From: Longimicrobiales bacterium
GTDB taxonomy: Bacteria > Gemmatimonadota > Gemmatimonadetes > Longimicrobiales > Gaopeijiaceae
Direction: 5' to 3'
Assembly (NCBI GenBank): GCA_951813395.1
Contig: OX638356.1
Span: 2,802,501 to 2,866,500, forward strand
Length of the DNA: 64,000 nucleotides
In this document: piece after piece, positions 26,963 to 36,661 of the stretch
How the letters are laid out: each line of letters opens with the position of its first letter
Numbering within the stretch: position 1 is the stretch's first letter
Notes under the pieces: generated by a model
The model's input: the letters and a program-made list of their open reading frames with translations, nothing else
The model's database searches: none
What the model was told of the DNA's origin: nothing
Made by a program: the position numbers and the translations under genes

Positions 26963-28249
26963 TCAGGCGTAGTTCCTCCGGATGAAGGTGGGCAGCTCCA
27001 GCTCCCTGCGGATCAAGGTGCCACGCGTGCCACCCAGACCGGCGTCGGCGGCCGGGCGTCGTGTCATTGTACTACCTGATCCCAGGGAATGCAGGTTGGT
27101 TGTCTCCGCGGTATCGCGCTGCTGCATGACACCGAGGTGCGCCTGCGGACTCCCGGTGGCCTCCCCGCGGAAAACGGCAGGCGGCTCGACGCCGCCGCCG
27201 GCAGCCGCCCGCCTGTGCTCGGTCGCCCGGTTGACCTGGGAGGCCCCGAAGCGCGGGCGCAACACCTGTTTCTCCTCCCGCCTTCCGCCGCCTTCCTTGA
27301 AGCCGGTCGCGATCAGGGTGACCCTGACCTCACCCTCCATCGTCGCATCCTGGACGGTGCCGAAGATGATCTCCGCGTCCTCCCCGACCTCCTCCTGGAC
27401 CATCGTCGAGATGCCGGTCACCTCGTCGATCGTCAGGTCGGAACCGCCGGTGATGTTGATGAGCACGCCCTGGGCCCCGCGAATCGAGATGTTGTCGAGG
27501 AGCGGGGAGGTGATGGCGTCCCTGGCCGCGCTGACGGCCCGGTTCTCGCCGCGGCCGACCCCCGTGCCCATCAGCGCCGCTCCGCACGACGCCATGATGG
27601 TGCGCACGTCGGCGAAGTCGACGTTGACCTCGCCGCTCACCCGGATCAGGTCGCTGATCCCCTGTGTGGCCTGCAGCAACACCTCGTCCGCCTTCTTCAG
27701 CGCATCCTTGAACGACGTCCCCTTCCCGACAACGGAGAGGAGGTGATCGTTCGGGACCACGATCATCGTGTCGACCGTGCGCTTCAGCTCCGCCAGTCCC
27801 TGCTCGGCCTGACGCAGGCGCTTCTTGCCCTCGAACGCGAACGGCCGGGTCACCACCGCGATGGCCAGCGCGCCCATCTCTCTCGCCATCTCGCCTATGA
27901 CCGGAGCCGCGCCCGTCCCCGTACCGCCACCCATGCCGGCGGCGATGAACACCAGGTCGGCTCCTTCCAGCACCTCGCGGACCTCGTCCGCGTCCTCCGC
28001 AATCGCCTGGCGGCCGATCCCCGGCCGGGCACCGGCACCGAGACCCTGGGTCAGACGCTTGCCCAGCTGGATCACATGCGGGGCCTTGGAACGATTCAGG
28101 GCCTGCGCGTCCGTGTTGGCCGAGATGAATTCGACCCCCTCAAGGTCCTCGTCAATCATGCGGTTGACGGCATTGCCGCCCGCCCCTCCCACTCCGATCA
28201 CCCTCATCAGGGCCCGGTTTTTCGGGGCATCGTCGAGTTCGAAAATCAT
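26963..28249 (-). CDS. ftsZ: Cell division GTPase FtsZ
   Basis: A 428-residue tubulin homologue forming the Z-ring. RVIGVGGAGGNAVNRMI begins the GTP-binding domain, AAGMGGGTGTGAAPVIGE is the tubulin signature, and the T7-loop region (NVDFADVRTIMASCGAALMG) is intact. The C-terminal linker is variable and ends in ELPTFIRRNYA, a good match to the conserved peptide that binds FtsA. ATG 28249 has AGGAG 8 bases upstream. It lies 51 bp after ftsA, leaving room for independent translation. Confidence 0.97.
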   Translation of the reverse strand: MIFELDDAPKNRALMRVIGVGGAGGNAVNRMIDEDLEGVEFISANTDAQALNRSKAPHVIQLGKRLTQGLGAGARPGIGRQAIAEDADEVREVLEGADLVFIAAGMGGGTGTGAAPVIGEMAREMGALAIAVVTRPFAFEGKKRLRQAEQGLAELKRTVDTMIVVPNDHLLSVVGKGTSFKDALKKADEVLLQATQGISDLIRVSGEVNVDFADVRTIMASCGAALMGTGVGRGENRAVSAARDAITSPLLDNISIRGAQGVLINITGGSDLTIDEVTGISTMVQEEVGEDAEIIFGTVQDATMEGEVRVTLIATGFKEGGGRREEKQVLRPRFGASQVNRATEHRRAAAGGGVEPPAVFRGEATGSPQAHLGVMQQRDTAETTNLHSLGSGSTMTRRPAADAGLGGTRGTLIRRELELPTFIRRNYA

Positions 28250-28300
28250 CGTTTCATCTCCTTTCCTGGGATCCTTGATCCCGTGGTTTGACAATCCGCA

Positions 28301-29527
28301 CTAGAAGAATTCCTTGAGCCAGGCTCCCATTCGCGTGACCATGCCCGAGGCCACGGTGGAAGCGCCCTCACCCGTATCCATGAAGTAGTCGGCCCCGTGC
28401 AACGCGAGTCCCGTTGCGGCGGAAAACCCGGGAGCGGCAACGACATCGATCAGCCCGGACAGGCCCTCGCGCGGCACGCCGACCCGCACAGGCGTTGCGA
28501 GGCATTTGCGGGCCAGTTCGACAAGGCCCGGCGTATGTGCCACGCCCCCGGTAATCACGACGCCCGCGGCCAGCGAATCGGCGCCAAAGGTGTTGTTGAG
28601 CCTGCGGCTGATTCGCAGGAACATGCTCTGAAGGCGCTCCTCCATGAGGCCCGCCACGAATCTGCGGGCAACCTTGCGGCTGTGGCCGTTCGCTCCCGGC
28701 AGTTCCACGAGTTCCGTGGGGTCCACCATGCGCGCGTGCGCGGCGCCGTGGTGCTCCTTCACACGACTCGCTTCGGCGAACGGGATGGAAAGGCCCCGTA
28801 TCAGGTCGCTCGTGACCATGGAGCCCCCCAGGGGCAGTACTTCGAGGTCACATAGCTTGCCCTCGTAGTAGACCGACAGGCCGGTCGTGGCGGACCCCAT
28901 GTCCACCATTGCAACGCCGAGCTCCTTCTCGTCTTCGGGCACCACAGCGCGAGCCGCGGCCAGAGGTTCGACGATCGCATCCTGCACCCGGTAGCCCGCC
29001 CTCTCGACCGCCCGCACGATATTGCCCAGGGCCGTGGCGCACCCGGTAACGAGAAACAGATCCGTTTCCAGTCGCGTGCCGCGCATCCCGACGGGATCCT
29101 TGATGCCACCCTGATGGTCGACCTGATAGTCCTGCGGGATCGCGTGCATGAGCTCGCGGTCGCGCGGCAGTGGCACGGCCTGCGCCACCTCGTGTACGCG
29201 GTCCACGTCCCGTGGCACGATCTCGCGGGCGGCAACCGCCACGACACCGACGGAGCGGTTCACTTTCACGTGGTCACCCGAGACGCCAACGTACACGCGG
29301 TCCACGCGCATCCCCGCCATCAGCTCGGCTTCCTGGACCGCAACCCGGATACTGTTCGTCGCGCCCTCAAGATCCGTAATCATGTCCTTGCGGACCCCTA
29401 CCGTCGGTGTGCGGCCCACGCCCACGATGCGCAGTTCGGGGCGGTTGAAGTCCCGTACAAGCCGCCCGATTACCGCACGGGTGGTCGTCGAACCGACATC
29501 CAGCCCCGCGACCAGTATCGATCTCAT
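28301..29527 (-). CDS. ftsA: Cell division protein FtsA
   Basis: A 408-residue actin-like ATPase that tethers FtsZ to the membrane. VAGLDVGSTTTRAVIG is phosphate-1, MVDMGSATTGLSVYYEGKL is phosphate-2, and ITGGVAHTPGLVELA is the adenosine motif. The C-terminus ends in MVTRMGAWLKEFF, an amphipathic membrane-targeting helix. A strong GGGGAGGA ribosome site precedes the ATG. It starts 5 bp after ftsQ. Confidence 0.96.
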   Translation of the reverse strand: MRSILVAGLDVGSTTTRAVIGRLVRDFNRPELRIVGVGRTPTVGVRKDMITDLEGATNSIRVAVQEAELMAGMRVDRVYVGVSGDHVKVNRSVGVVAVAAREIVPRDVDRVHEVAQAVPLPRDRELMHAIPQDYQVDHQGGIKDPVGMRGTRLETDLFLVTGCATALGNIVRAVERAGYRVQDAIVEPLAAARAVVPEDEKELGVAMVDMGSATTGLSVYYEGKLCDLEVLPLGGSMVTSDLIRGLSIPFAEASRVKEHHGAAHARMVDPTELVELPGANGHSRKVARRFVAGLMEERLQSMFLRISRRLNNTFGADSLAAGVVITGGVAHTPGLVELARKCLATPVRVGVPREGLSGLIDVVAAPGFSAATGLALHGADYFMDTGEGASTVASGMVTRMGAWLKEFF

Positions 29528-29532
29528 CGACG

Positions 29533-30339
29533 CTATCCTCCCCCCGCCGCCGCTGTCGCCACGGTCCGCACGACCACCTGGTCCTCGAAGCGCAGGTCCA
29601 CCTCGTGGGGAGAGCGCTCAGGAAACCGCTTCGCCGCGTCGTTGAGGACGACGATCGCGGCACGCAGCCTCGGTTCGGAGAACGGGGGCCGATAGCGCAC
29701 CTTCACGCCCGATTCGCCCAGCAGCAGCGTCACCTCGCGATCACCGCCCCGCGCCTCCGAAAGGACCGCGAAGATCTCGGGCACCTGCTCCGCCAACCGC
29801 GACACTTCGTGCGCCAGCGTGGGCAGCGCGGAGGGAGCGGCGGCCCCGGGCGAGATGTCGCGCACCAGCGGCAGATCCGGCAGGGCCGTGCGCGGGGCGA
29901 ACGGGATGCGATTCCCGGCCCTGTCGATCGGCACCACAATCGGCTCGGCGACCAGGGCCACGGGCTCGGTCTCGTCGATCGTCAACAACAGCGTCGACGG
30001 CAGGTCCCGCTCGACCGTCGCCGACTCCACAAGCGCGAGCGCCTCGATGCGTTCCTCGAGTTGCGACGTCTGTTCCCAGACGCTCATTCCGGCTTCGATC
30101 CCGGCCGCACCCAGGATTTCGGCCCGGGTCAGGTAGCTCGTGCCCGCGATCTCCACCCTGGTGACGCGGAAATGGGGCAGCCGCGCGGCAAGGCGGAGAC
30201 CGGGGAATACCAGTACGGCCGCGGCGCCGACAACCCCCAGCATCAACGCCATGCGCTTGGCAATTCTTGTCATCACGACCCGGAAGCCGCGCCGGGCACG
30301 GGGTCCTGCCTCCAGCGGCGGGATCAGGGTGCGGCTCAT
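29533..30339 (-). CDS. ftsQ: Cell division protein FtsQ/DivIB
   Basis: A 268-residue bitopic divisome protein. A basic N-terminus leads to one membrane helix (LMLGVVGAAAVLVFPGL), then a POTRA domain (FRVTRVEIAGTSYLTRAEILGAAGI, with ATVERDLPSTLLLTIDE) and the FtsQ beta domain. FtsQ recruits the FtsBL and FtsWI complex. ATG 30339 has GGGGAGGAG 5 bases upstream and overlaps the murC stop by four bases. Confidence 0.9.
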   Translation of the reverse strand: MSRTLIPPLEAGPRARRGFRVVMTRIAKRMALMLGVVGAAAVLVFPGLRLAARLPHFRVTRVEIAGTSYLTRAEILGAAGIEAGMSVWEQTSQLEERIEALALVESATVERDLPSTLLLTIDETEPVALVAEPIVVPIDRAGNRIPFAPRTALPDLPLVRDISPGAAAPSALPTLAHEVSRLAEQVPEIFAVLSEARGGDREVTLLLGESGVKVRYRPPFSEPRLRAAIVVLNDAAKRFPERSPHEVDLRFEDQVVVRTVATAAAGGG

Positions 30340-31736
30340 CGTGGCTCCTCCCCGCGATTCCCCAGCAGGGCAAGGATCGCGGGTCCCGCGCTCTCTATGG
30401 AACCGGCACCCATCACGACGCACACGTCGCCGCGCGAGAGGTCCCCGGCCACCCTCGCGGGAAGCGTGGCCAGTTGGCCATGATAGCGTGTGTCCGTCCC
30501 CGACACCGCGTGCGCCACCAGCTCGCCGGTCACACCCGGCAGGGGCTTCTCGCGGGCGGCGTACACGTCGGTGACCCAGACGAGATCGGCCACGCGCAGG
30601 GCCCTGCCGAACTCGGCGTGGAAATCACGCGTGCGGGTGTACAGGTGGGGCTGGAACACCGCCACGACGCGCCGCCCGGGGTTGGCTCGCCGCACGGCGG
30701 CCAGCGTCGCTGAAATCTCCGTGGGGTGGTGCGCGTAGTCGTCGATCACCTGCACGCCGTCGGCGATTCCCAGGACGTCGTAACGCCGCCCGACGCCGGG
30801 AAAGCTGGCGAGTCCGGCCCTGATATCGTCCCAGGCCGCGCCGAACGATCGCCCGACGCCCGCCGCGGCCAGCGCGTTGCGAACGTTGTGCAGCCCGGGG
30901 ACGGGCACGGTCATGTCACCCGCGCCGATGCCGTCCTCGGTCACGTGGAAGACGCTCCCCGCCCCATTGTCCCGCACCAGGGTCCCACGCAGCGACACGC
31001 CCGCGCCGAGCCCGTAGCTCCGCGTGCGGTTCCCCCCTTCCACACCGATCCGCGCGGCGCCGGGGTCGTCGCCGCAGACCCACAAAGTGCCGGCCGGATC
31101 GAGGCGGTCGATGAAGTCGGAGAAGGACGTGCGGACCCCCGCGAGATCGCCGTAGATGTCGAGGTGGTCGGCTTCGAGATTGGTCACGACGGCCACCCCG
31201 GGGTCGAGGTCGAGGAACGAGCGGTCGTATTCGTCCGCCTCGACCACGAAGACGTCGGAGGCGCCGGGCCTCAGATTGCCGCCCCAGGCGCGAACCTCGC
31301 CACCGACGACGCCGGTGGGGTCGACACCCGCGTGTTCCAGCACGTGCGTGGCCATGGCCGTCGTCGTCGTCTTGCCGTGCGTGCCGGCGATGCCGACGAC
31401 GCGCCCCTCGTTCACCCAGTGCCCGAGTGCGACCGAACGCTTGAGCACGGGGATTCCCCGGGCCCCGGCGGCCCTGAGCTCGGGGTGGTCGGCGGGTACC
31501 GCGGAGGTCACGACGACCGCGGCCGCGGACTCGACGTGCGCGGGATGGTGCCCGAGCGTGAACCTCATCCCCAGGTTGGACAGAACCTCCTCCGAGCGGG
31601 CTCCGGCCAGGTCGCAACCCGTGACCGAGGCCCCGCTCCGGAGCACCATCTCGGCGAGGGGCGCCATGCCGGCGCCGCACACCCCCATGAAGTGGATGGG
31701 ACCGCGGGCGGCCAGGGAGCGCAGCCGGGGCGTCAT
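30336..31736 (-). CDS. murC: UDP-N-acetylmuramate--L-alanine ligase
   Basis: A 466-residue Mur ligase that adds L-Ala to UDP-MurNAc, the first cytoplasmic peptide-stem step. An N-terminal Rossmann domain (IHFMGVCGAGMAPLAEM) precedes the ATP loop GIAGTHGKTTTTAM, the EADEYDRSFL signature and the C-terminal DDYAHHPTEI motif characteristic of MurC. Overlaps murG upstream and ftsQ downstream by four bases each. Confidence 0.96.
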   Translation of the reverse strand: MTPRLRSLAARGPIHFMGVCGAGMAPLAEMVLRSGASVTGCDLAGARSEEVLSNLGMRFTLGHHPAHVESAAAVVVTSAVPADHPELRAAGARGIPVLKRSVALGHWVNEGRVVGIAGTHGKTTTTAMATHVLEHAGVDPTGVVGGEVRAWGGNLRPGASDVFVVEADEYDRSFLDLDPGVAVVTNLEADHLDIYGDLAGVRTSFSDFIDRLDPAGTLWVCGDDPGAARIGVEGGNRTRSYGLGAGVSLRGTLVRDNGAGSVFHVTEDGIGAGDMTVPVPGLHNVRNALAAAGVGRSFGAAWDDIRAGLASFPGVGRRYDVLGIADGVQVIDDYAHHPTEISATLAAVRRANPGRRVVAVFQPHLYTRTRDFHAEFGRALRVADLVWVTDVYAAREKPLPGVTGELVAHAVSGTDTRYHGQLATLPARVAGDLSRGDVCVVMGAGSIESAGPAILALLGNRGEEPR

Positions 31737-32926
31737 CGCGATGTCTCCCGGTCGGCGCCCAGCAGGTCGGCGATGGCGGCTGCAACCTCCCGGGCGGCCT
31801 CGGGCCGCGCACGTTCGGCAGCGGCGCGCGACATGGCGTCCAGCTTGCCGGGCGTATCGAGAAGCTTCCGGACCTCGCGCCAGAGCCGCGCCCCGGTCAG
31901 CGTCCCGGTCTCGGGCAGGTGCACCGCCGCCCCGGCCCGGGCCAGCGCGCGCGCGTTCGCCGTCTGGTGATCGCCCGCCGCGGTCGGCAGGGGGATCAGG
32001 ATCGCCGGAAGTCCCCACGCCAGAAACTCCGAGGTGGCCATGGCCCCAGCGCGCGAAACCACCAGATCGGCCGCCGCGAGCGCCTGGTACATCGCGCCCT
32101 CCTCGAGGTAGGGCACGACCGCGAATCGATCGGCGGCCAACCCGGTCAGGGCCGCCTCGGCCGCGGCGTGGTGAGCTCGTCCGGTCACCCACAGGACGAA
32201 TTGTCCATCGATCGGCAATCGGTCTTGCAGAATCTCGATTGCTGCACGATTCATCTTGCGGGCGCCCTGACTCCCGCCCACGACCAGCACGAGCGTGCCC
32301 GTCTCCGGCAGTCCCAGTGCACGGCGGGCGGCGGCCTTGTCCCGGGCCTCCGCGGGGGGCAGTGGCCGGATCGGGTTGCCGCTCCGAATCACCCTTCGTC
32401 TGGCATGGTGCGGGAGCGCCGCGCTCGCCTCCGGGTACGCGAGGTGGATCTGGCTTGCCCACCGCGCAAGCAGCCGGGTCGTCTTTCCCGGATGCATGTT
32501 CTGCTCCTGCAGAATCACGGGAAGGCCGAGCAACCGTCCCGCGATGCCGGCCGGGGCGCACACGTAGCCTCCGGTGAGGACCACGGCTGCCGCCTCCCGC
32601 CTCCGGAAGTCGGGAAGCAACCTCAGGACGCCCCCGGCCAGGAGCCACAGGGCGCGCAGGCTGTCTCCGGTCGCGACCAGCGCCCGGCGCGCCCGAACCG
32701 GCAGCGATCCCGGCCGGCGCGCCTCCCTCACGGGATTGCGGAGGCCCGCAACCCGAAGCAGCCTGTAGGGATAGCCGAGGGCGGGAAGCTCTGCGGCCTC
32801 GATGCGTCCCGTCGTGCCCACGAAGTAGGGTTCCACGCCGGGCATGGTCGTGCACAGGGCCTCGGCGATGTTCCTGGCCGGATGGAAATGGCCCGCGGTG
32901 CCTCCGCCGGAAAAGACCACCATCAT
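31733..32926 (-). CDS. murG: Undecaprenyldiphospho-muramoylpentapeptide beta-N-acetylglucosaminyltransferase
   Basis: A 397-residue GT28 enzyme that adds GlcNAc to lipid I, forming lipid II on the inner face of the membrane. The donor/acceptor loop SGGGTAGHFHPARNIAEAL lies at the start. LVVGGSQGARKMN and SRAGAMATSEFLAWGLPAILIPLP form the C-terminal UDP-GlcNAc site. Slightly longer than E. coli MurG. Starts with tandem ATGs that overlap the ftsW stop. Confidence 0.95.
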   Translation of the reverse strand: MMVVFSGGGTAGHFHPARNIAEALCTTMPGVEPYFVGTTGRIEAAELPALGYPYRLLRVAGLRNPVREARRPGSLPVRARRALVATGDSLRALWLLAGGVLRLLPDFRRREAAAVVLTGGYVCAPAGIAGRLLGLPVILQEQNMHPGKTTRLLARWASQIHLAYPEASAALPHHARRRVIRSGNPIRPLPPAEARDKAAARRALGLPETGTLVLVVGGSQGARKMNRAAIEILQDRLPIDGQFVLWVTGRAHHAAAEAALTGLAADRFAVVPYLEEGAMYQALAAADLVVSRAGAMATSEFLAWGLPAILIPLPTAAGDHQTANARALARAGAAVHLPETGTLTGARLWREVRKLLDTPGKLDAMSRAAAERARPEAAREVAAAIADLLGADRETSR

Positions 32927-34185
32927 CCCGGCCCCTCCCCGGCGCGCTTCACTTCGCCTCCCGGAGCTTCCCGGCCAACGGCGACGAGTATGCCCACAGC
33001 CGCCAGCATCGCCACGAGATTGCTGCGGCCGTAGGAGATGAACGGCAGCGACAGGCCGGTCACCGGCATGACGCCGAGCCCCACTCCGATGTGGAGGAAT
33101 GCCTGGAACCCGATCAGCGAACTGACTCCGACGGCCAGGAGTTCTCCGAACGTGTCCCTGGCGCGGCGCGCAATCCTGAAACCGAGCACGATCATGGCAA
33201 GGAAGCAGAGAATTACGGCGACGGTGCCGACGAGTCCCCATTCCTCGCCGATCATGGCGAAGATGAAGTCGTTGTGGGACTCGGGCAGGAATCCGAACTT
33301 CTGCTTTCCCTCTCCGAAGCCGACCCCCGTCACCCCACCCGAACCGATGGCCACGAGGCTCTGGTAGCTCTGAAACGCCGAGCCTTCCGGTGTAACGCCG
33401 GGATTGAGCAACAGGGATTCCCAACGGGCGCCACGGTATCCGGAAACGAGCATGGGGCCGACCAGGGGAATGCAGGCCAGGCCGAGCACCACGAAGTGTC
33501 CAATGCGTGCGCCGGCCACGAAGACGATGGACATCCCCACGGCGACGATCAGACACGCCGTGGACAAGTCCGGCTCCAGCGCAACCGGAACCAGGACAAG
33601 CACCCACCCGACGATGAACGGCGCCAGTCCACGACGCATGCTGCGCATCAGCGGCTGCTTCCGAACCGCGAGCGCGGCGGTCCACACGACGACCGCGAGC
33701 TTGGCCATGTCCGAGGGTTGAAAGGTCACGCCGACGCGGAGCCAGCGGCGGGCACCGTTGACCGACGGCGCGATCGCTTCGGTGAAGGGCAGGATGATGA
33801 TGACGAGGAGGACGATCGCTCCAGCGAGGATGTGATGCGCAAACCGTTGCCACCACCGCGTGGGGATGCGCGCGCAAATCACCATGAGCACGATCCCGAT
33901 CGCGGCCCCGATTCCCTGCCGGGCCACGTAGTGGTAGTGGGGAAGGTCTCCGCGTTGCGCCATCACGGAACTCGCGCTGTGCAGCGTGAGGAGGCCGAAG
34001 AGCAGCAGCACGGCCGTCAACGCCATGATCGTGGTCGGCTCCCAGCCCTGCCCGATCCCCGTTTCGGGAAGCGACCTGCGCGCCTTGGCAGCGACGTCGA
34101 GCGCCCACCTGGCCCGCCGCCGCGACCGCCCCATGCGACGACGGCGCGCAGGCCGGGTGCGCGAGACGCCGCCGAGTACCGTCAT
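32923..34185 (-). CDS. ftsW: Septal peptidoglycan polymerase FtsW (SEDS)
   Basis: A 420-residue SEDS glycosyltransferase with about ten membrane helices. Family marks include VNGARRWLRVGVTFQPSDMAKL, EPDLSTACLIV, the FGFLPESHNDFIFAMIGEE loop and LPFISYGRSNLVAMLA. It polymerises lipid II with FtsI. A GGGAGG ribosome site lies 7 bases before ATG 34185, which overlaps the murD stop. Location within dcw supports FtsW rather than RodA. Confidence 0.95.
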   Translation of the reverse strand: MTVLGGVSRTRPARRRRMGRSRRRARWALDVAAKARRSLPETGIGQGWEPTTIMALTAVLLLFGLLTLHSASSVMAQRGDLPHYHYVARQGIGAAIGIVLMVICARIPTRWWQRFAHHILAGAIVLLVIIILPFTEAIAPSVNGARRWLRVGVTFQPSDMAKLAVVVWTAALAVRKQPLMRSMRRGLAPFIVGWVLVLVPVALEPDLSTACLIVAVGMSIVFVAGARIGHFVVLGLACIPLVGPMLVSGYRGARWESLLLNPGVTPEGSAFQSYQSLVAIGSGGVTGVGFGEGKQKFGFLPESHNDFIFAMIGEEWGLVGTVAVILCFLAMIVLGFRIARRARDTFGELLAVGVSSLIGFQAFLHIGVGLGVMPVTGLSLPFISYGRSNLVAMLAAVGILVAVGREAPGGEVKRAGEGPG

Positions 34186-35564
34186 CGCGAGGCCCTCCCG
34201 GATACCGACGCCAATGCCCGGAACGCGGCGCCCCGTGCCTCGTAGTTCTCGAACATGTCGAAGCTGGAACACGCGGGCGCGAGAAGCAGGGTGTCGCCCG
34301 GCCGAGCCAGTCGCCGGCCCGCTTCCACCACATCTTCGAAGGCGCCATCGACGCGCTCCACCGGGATCCCCCGTCCCGCCATCTCGGCCGCCGCCCGCGG
34401 CCCCGCGGCCCCGAACGCGACGGCGGCGCGAGTTCGGCCCTTCATCGCCTTCACCAGGTCACCGAAGTCCTCCCCCTTGTCCGTCCCGCCCACAAGAACG
34501 ACCACGGGACCGTCCAGGCTCCTGAGCGCCCCCGCGGCCGCCGCGACATTGGTTGCCTTCGAGTCGTTGATCCACCGCACCCGGTCCACCGTTCCGACCG
34601 GCTCGAGCCGGTGCGGCAGCGGCGCGAACGAGCGCAGACCACGACGCGCGGTGTCGAGCGTGGCCCCCGAGGCGGCCGCCGCCAGCAGCGCGGCCAGCGC
34701 GTTGGCCAGATTGTGCCTTCCCACCAGCCTGACGTCGGCCGTCCTCGCGACCCGGCGTGGACCCCCGCCCGTATCCACCGTCAGCTCGTCCCCGTCCAGC
34801 CATGCTCCGGGCGCGGCGGAGGTCTCGAGCGAGAAGGTCAGGCGCGAGCCCTGCGCGCCGCGCGCCATGTCAAGCACCGCGCGGTCGTCGCCGTTCAGCA
34901 CCCAGGTCGTGTCGGCGTCGCCCGCATCGAAGAGCCGGCGCTTGTCGCGGTGGTAGTCCTCCACCTTCGCGTACCGGTCCATGTGATCGACGCCCAGGTT
35001 GGTCATCACGCCCACGTCCGGGGTGAGATCCCGAATGTCGGCCAATTGAAAGGACGACAGCTCCAGCACGATCCGGTCCGCAGCCGGGCGGCTGGCGGCC
35101 ACGGAGGACGCCGGCGGGCCCAGGCTGCCGCCGATATTCCCCCCCAGGGCCACGTCGACGCCCGCCTCGCGCAGGAGGTGGGCGCTCAGCGCCGCCGTGG
35201 TCGTCTTTCCGTTCGTGCCGGTCACGATGGTCAGTGGACTCTGGATGAACCGGCTGGCGAACTCAGGCTCCGATACCCAACCGACGCCCCGTGCGCGTAG
35301 GGCGGTGAGCACGGGCGCCGTCGGCGGGATGCCGGGACTGACGACGACGGTGCTCGCCGCCGCGATTCTCTCCAGCGCGTGTCCGCCCAGCCGGACCTCG
35401 GCTCCGAGATCCCGCAAAGCGGCTCCACGGGCTGCAACTGCGTCCTCGCTGCTCGTATCCGTGACATGAACTCTCGCTCCCGTTGCAAGGGCCAGCCGCG
35501 CCGCGGCGTCTCCGCTGGCGCCCAACCCGATGACCGCAATTGTCTCTCGTTCATTTGATTTCAT
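34182..35564 (-). CDS. murD: UDP-N-acetylmuramoylalanine--D-glutamate ligase
   Basis: A 460-residue Mur ligase adding D-Glu. An N-terminal Rossmann fold (AVIGLGASGDAAARLA) is followed by TIVTGTNGKTTTAA, LELSSFQL and NLGVDHMDRY, then a C-terminal domain with WINDSKATN, the conserved lysine/threonine motif of MurD. The ATG overlaps the mraY stop by four bases. Confidence 0.96.
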   Translation of the reverse strand: MKSNERETIAVIGLGASGDAAARLALATGARVHVTDTSSEDAVAARGAALRDLGAEVRLGGHALERIAAASTVVVSPGIPPTAPVLTALRARGVGWVSEPEFASRFIQSPLTIVTGTNGKTTTAALSAHLLREAGVDVALGGNIGGSLGPPASSVAASRPAADRIVLELSSFQLADIRDLTPDVGVMTNLGVDHMDRYAKVEDYHRDKRRLFDAGDADTTWVLNGDDRAVLDMARGAQGSRLTFSLETSAAPGAWLDGDELTVDTGGGPRRVARTADVRLVGRHNLANALAALLAAAASGATLDTARRGLRSFAPLPHRLEPVGTVDRVRWINDSKATNVAAAAGALRSLDGPVVVLVGGTDKGEDFGDLVKAMKGRTRAAVAFGAAGPRAAAEMAGRGIPVERVDGAFEDVVEAGRRLARPGDTLLLAPACSSFDMFENYEARGAAFRALASVSGRASR

Positions 35565-36661
35565 CGCAGCTTCAGCGTGGCGAAGCCGACCATCGCGCAG
35601 AGGATTCCCAGGATCCAGAACCGGACCACGACCTGCTCGTTCTTCCATCCGATCATCTGGAAGTGATGATGGATGGGAGCACACTTGAAGACGCGCCGAC
35701 CCTCGCCGTAGCGCCGTCTCGTGTACTTGAAGTACTGGGTCTGGATGATCACCGACGCCGCCTCGGCCACGAACACGCCGCCCACCGCCACCAGCAGCAG
35801 CTCGGCCTTGAGCAGCACCGCCATGGCCCCGATGGCGCCCCCCAGCGCGAGTGAGCCGGTGTCGCCCATGATCACCTGCGCGGGCTGGGCATTGAACCAG
35901 AGAAAGCCCAGCGCCGCGCCGGTGATTCCCGCGGCGAACACGGCCAGCTCTCCGGCGCCGGGCAGGTAGAAGAGCCCGAGGTACGCCGAAGTGTCCACTC
36001 GCCCGATCACGTACGCGAAGATGCCGAAGGTCCCGACGGCGATCGCGACCAGACCCGGCGCGAGTCCGTCGAGCCCGTCGGTCATGTTCACCGAGTGCGT
36101 GGCGCCGTTGAGCACCACGGTCACCCACAGCAGGTACGCGGCCGGAGTGAAGACGAGCTGCCATTCGTCGAAGACCGGCAGGTTCGTTGTCGTGGCCCCT
36201 ACCGGCGCGATGGGGCCCCACGTGACGAGGAACGCTCCCAGCGCCAGGCCAAGCCCCAGCGAACCCGCCCATTTGTAGCGCTCGACCAGACCGCGCGGCG
36301 TCTTGCGCACGACCTTGAGGTAGTCGTCGAGGAAGCCGATCGATCCCATCCACAGCATCACCGCGAGCGCGATGATCGTGTACGGATTCGTCAGTTCGGC
36401 CCAGAGCAGCGTCGAGACCGCAACGACCGCGACGATCAGCACCCCGCCCATGTTGACCTTCGGACCCTGGCCCCGGTCGAGTCCGTTGCGGGGTACGTTC
36501 ACGATGCCGCGCGCGCGCATGCTGGCGATGAAGGGACGCCCCAGGATCAACATCAGCACCAGCGCGCTGGCCATCGCGCCGGCGGACCGGACCGTGAGGT
36601 AGTTGAAAAGGTTGAAGACGATGTGAACGTCTTCCAGCCGGGGGAGCAGGTGGTACAGCAT
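35561..36661 (-). CDS. mraY: Phospho-N-acetylmuramoyl-pentapeptide-transferase
   Basis: A 366-residue polytopic enzyme that transfers phospho-MurNAc-pentapeptide to undecaprenyl phosphate, making lipid I. The catalytic motifs are present: GFLDDYLK (Asp-Asp), HSVNMTDGLDGLAPG, IMGDTGSLALGG and the HHHFQMIGW loop. About ten membrane helices. Its ATG shares a base with the murF stop (TGATG), a tight coupling. Confidence 0.97.
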   Translation of the reverse strand: MLYHLLPRLEDVHIVFNLFNYLTVRSAGAMASALVLMLILGRPFIASMRARGIVNVPRNGLDRGQGPKVNMGGVLIVAVVAVSTLLWAELTNPYTIIALAVMLWMGSIGFLDDYLKVVRKTPRGLVERYKWAGSLGLGLALGAFLVTWGPIAPVGATTTNLPVFDEWQLVFTPAAYLLWVTVVLNGATHSVNMTDGLDGLAPGLVAIAVGTFGIFAYVIGRVDTSAYLGLFYLPGAGELAVFAAGITGAALGFLWFNAQPAQVIMGDTGSLALGGAIGAMAVLLKAELLLVAVGGVFVAEAASVIIQTQYFKYTRRRYGEGRRVFKCAPIHHHFQMIGWKNEQVVVRFWILGILCAMVGFATLKLR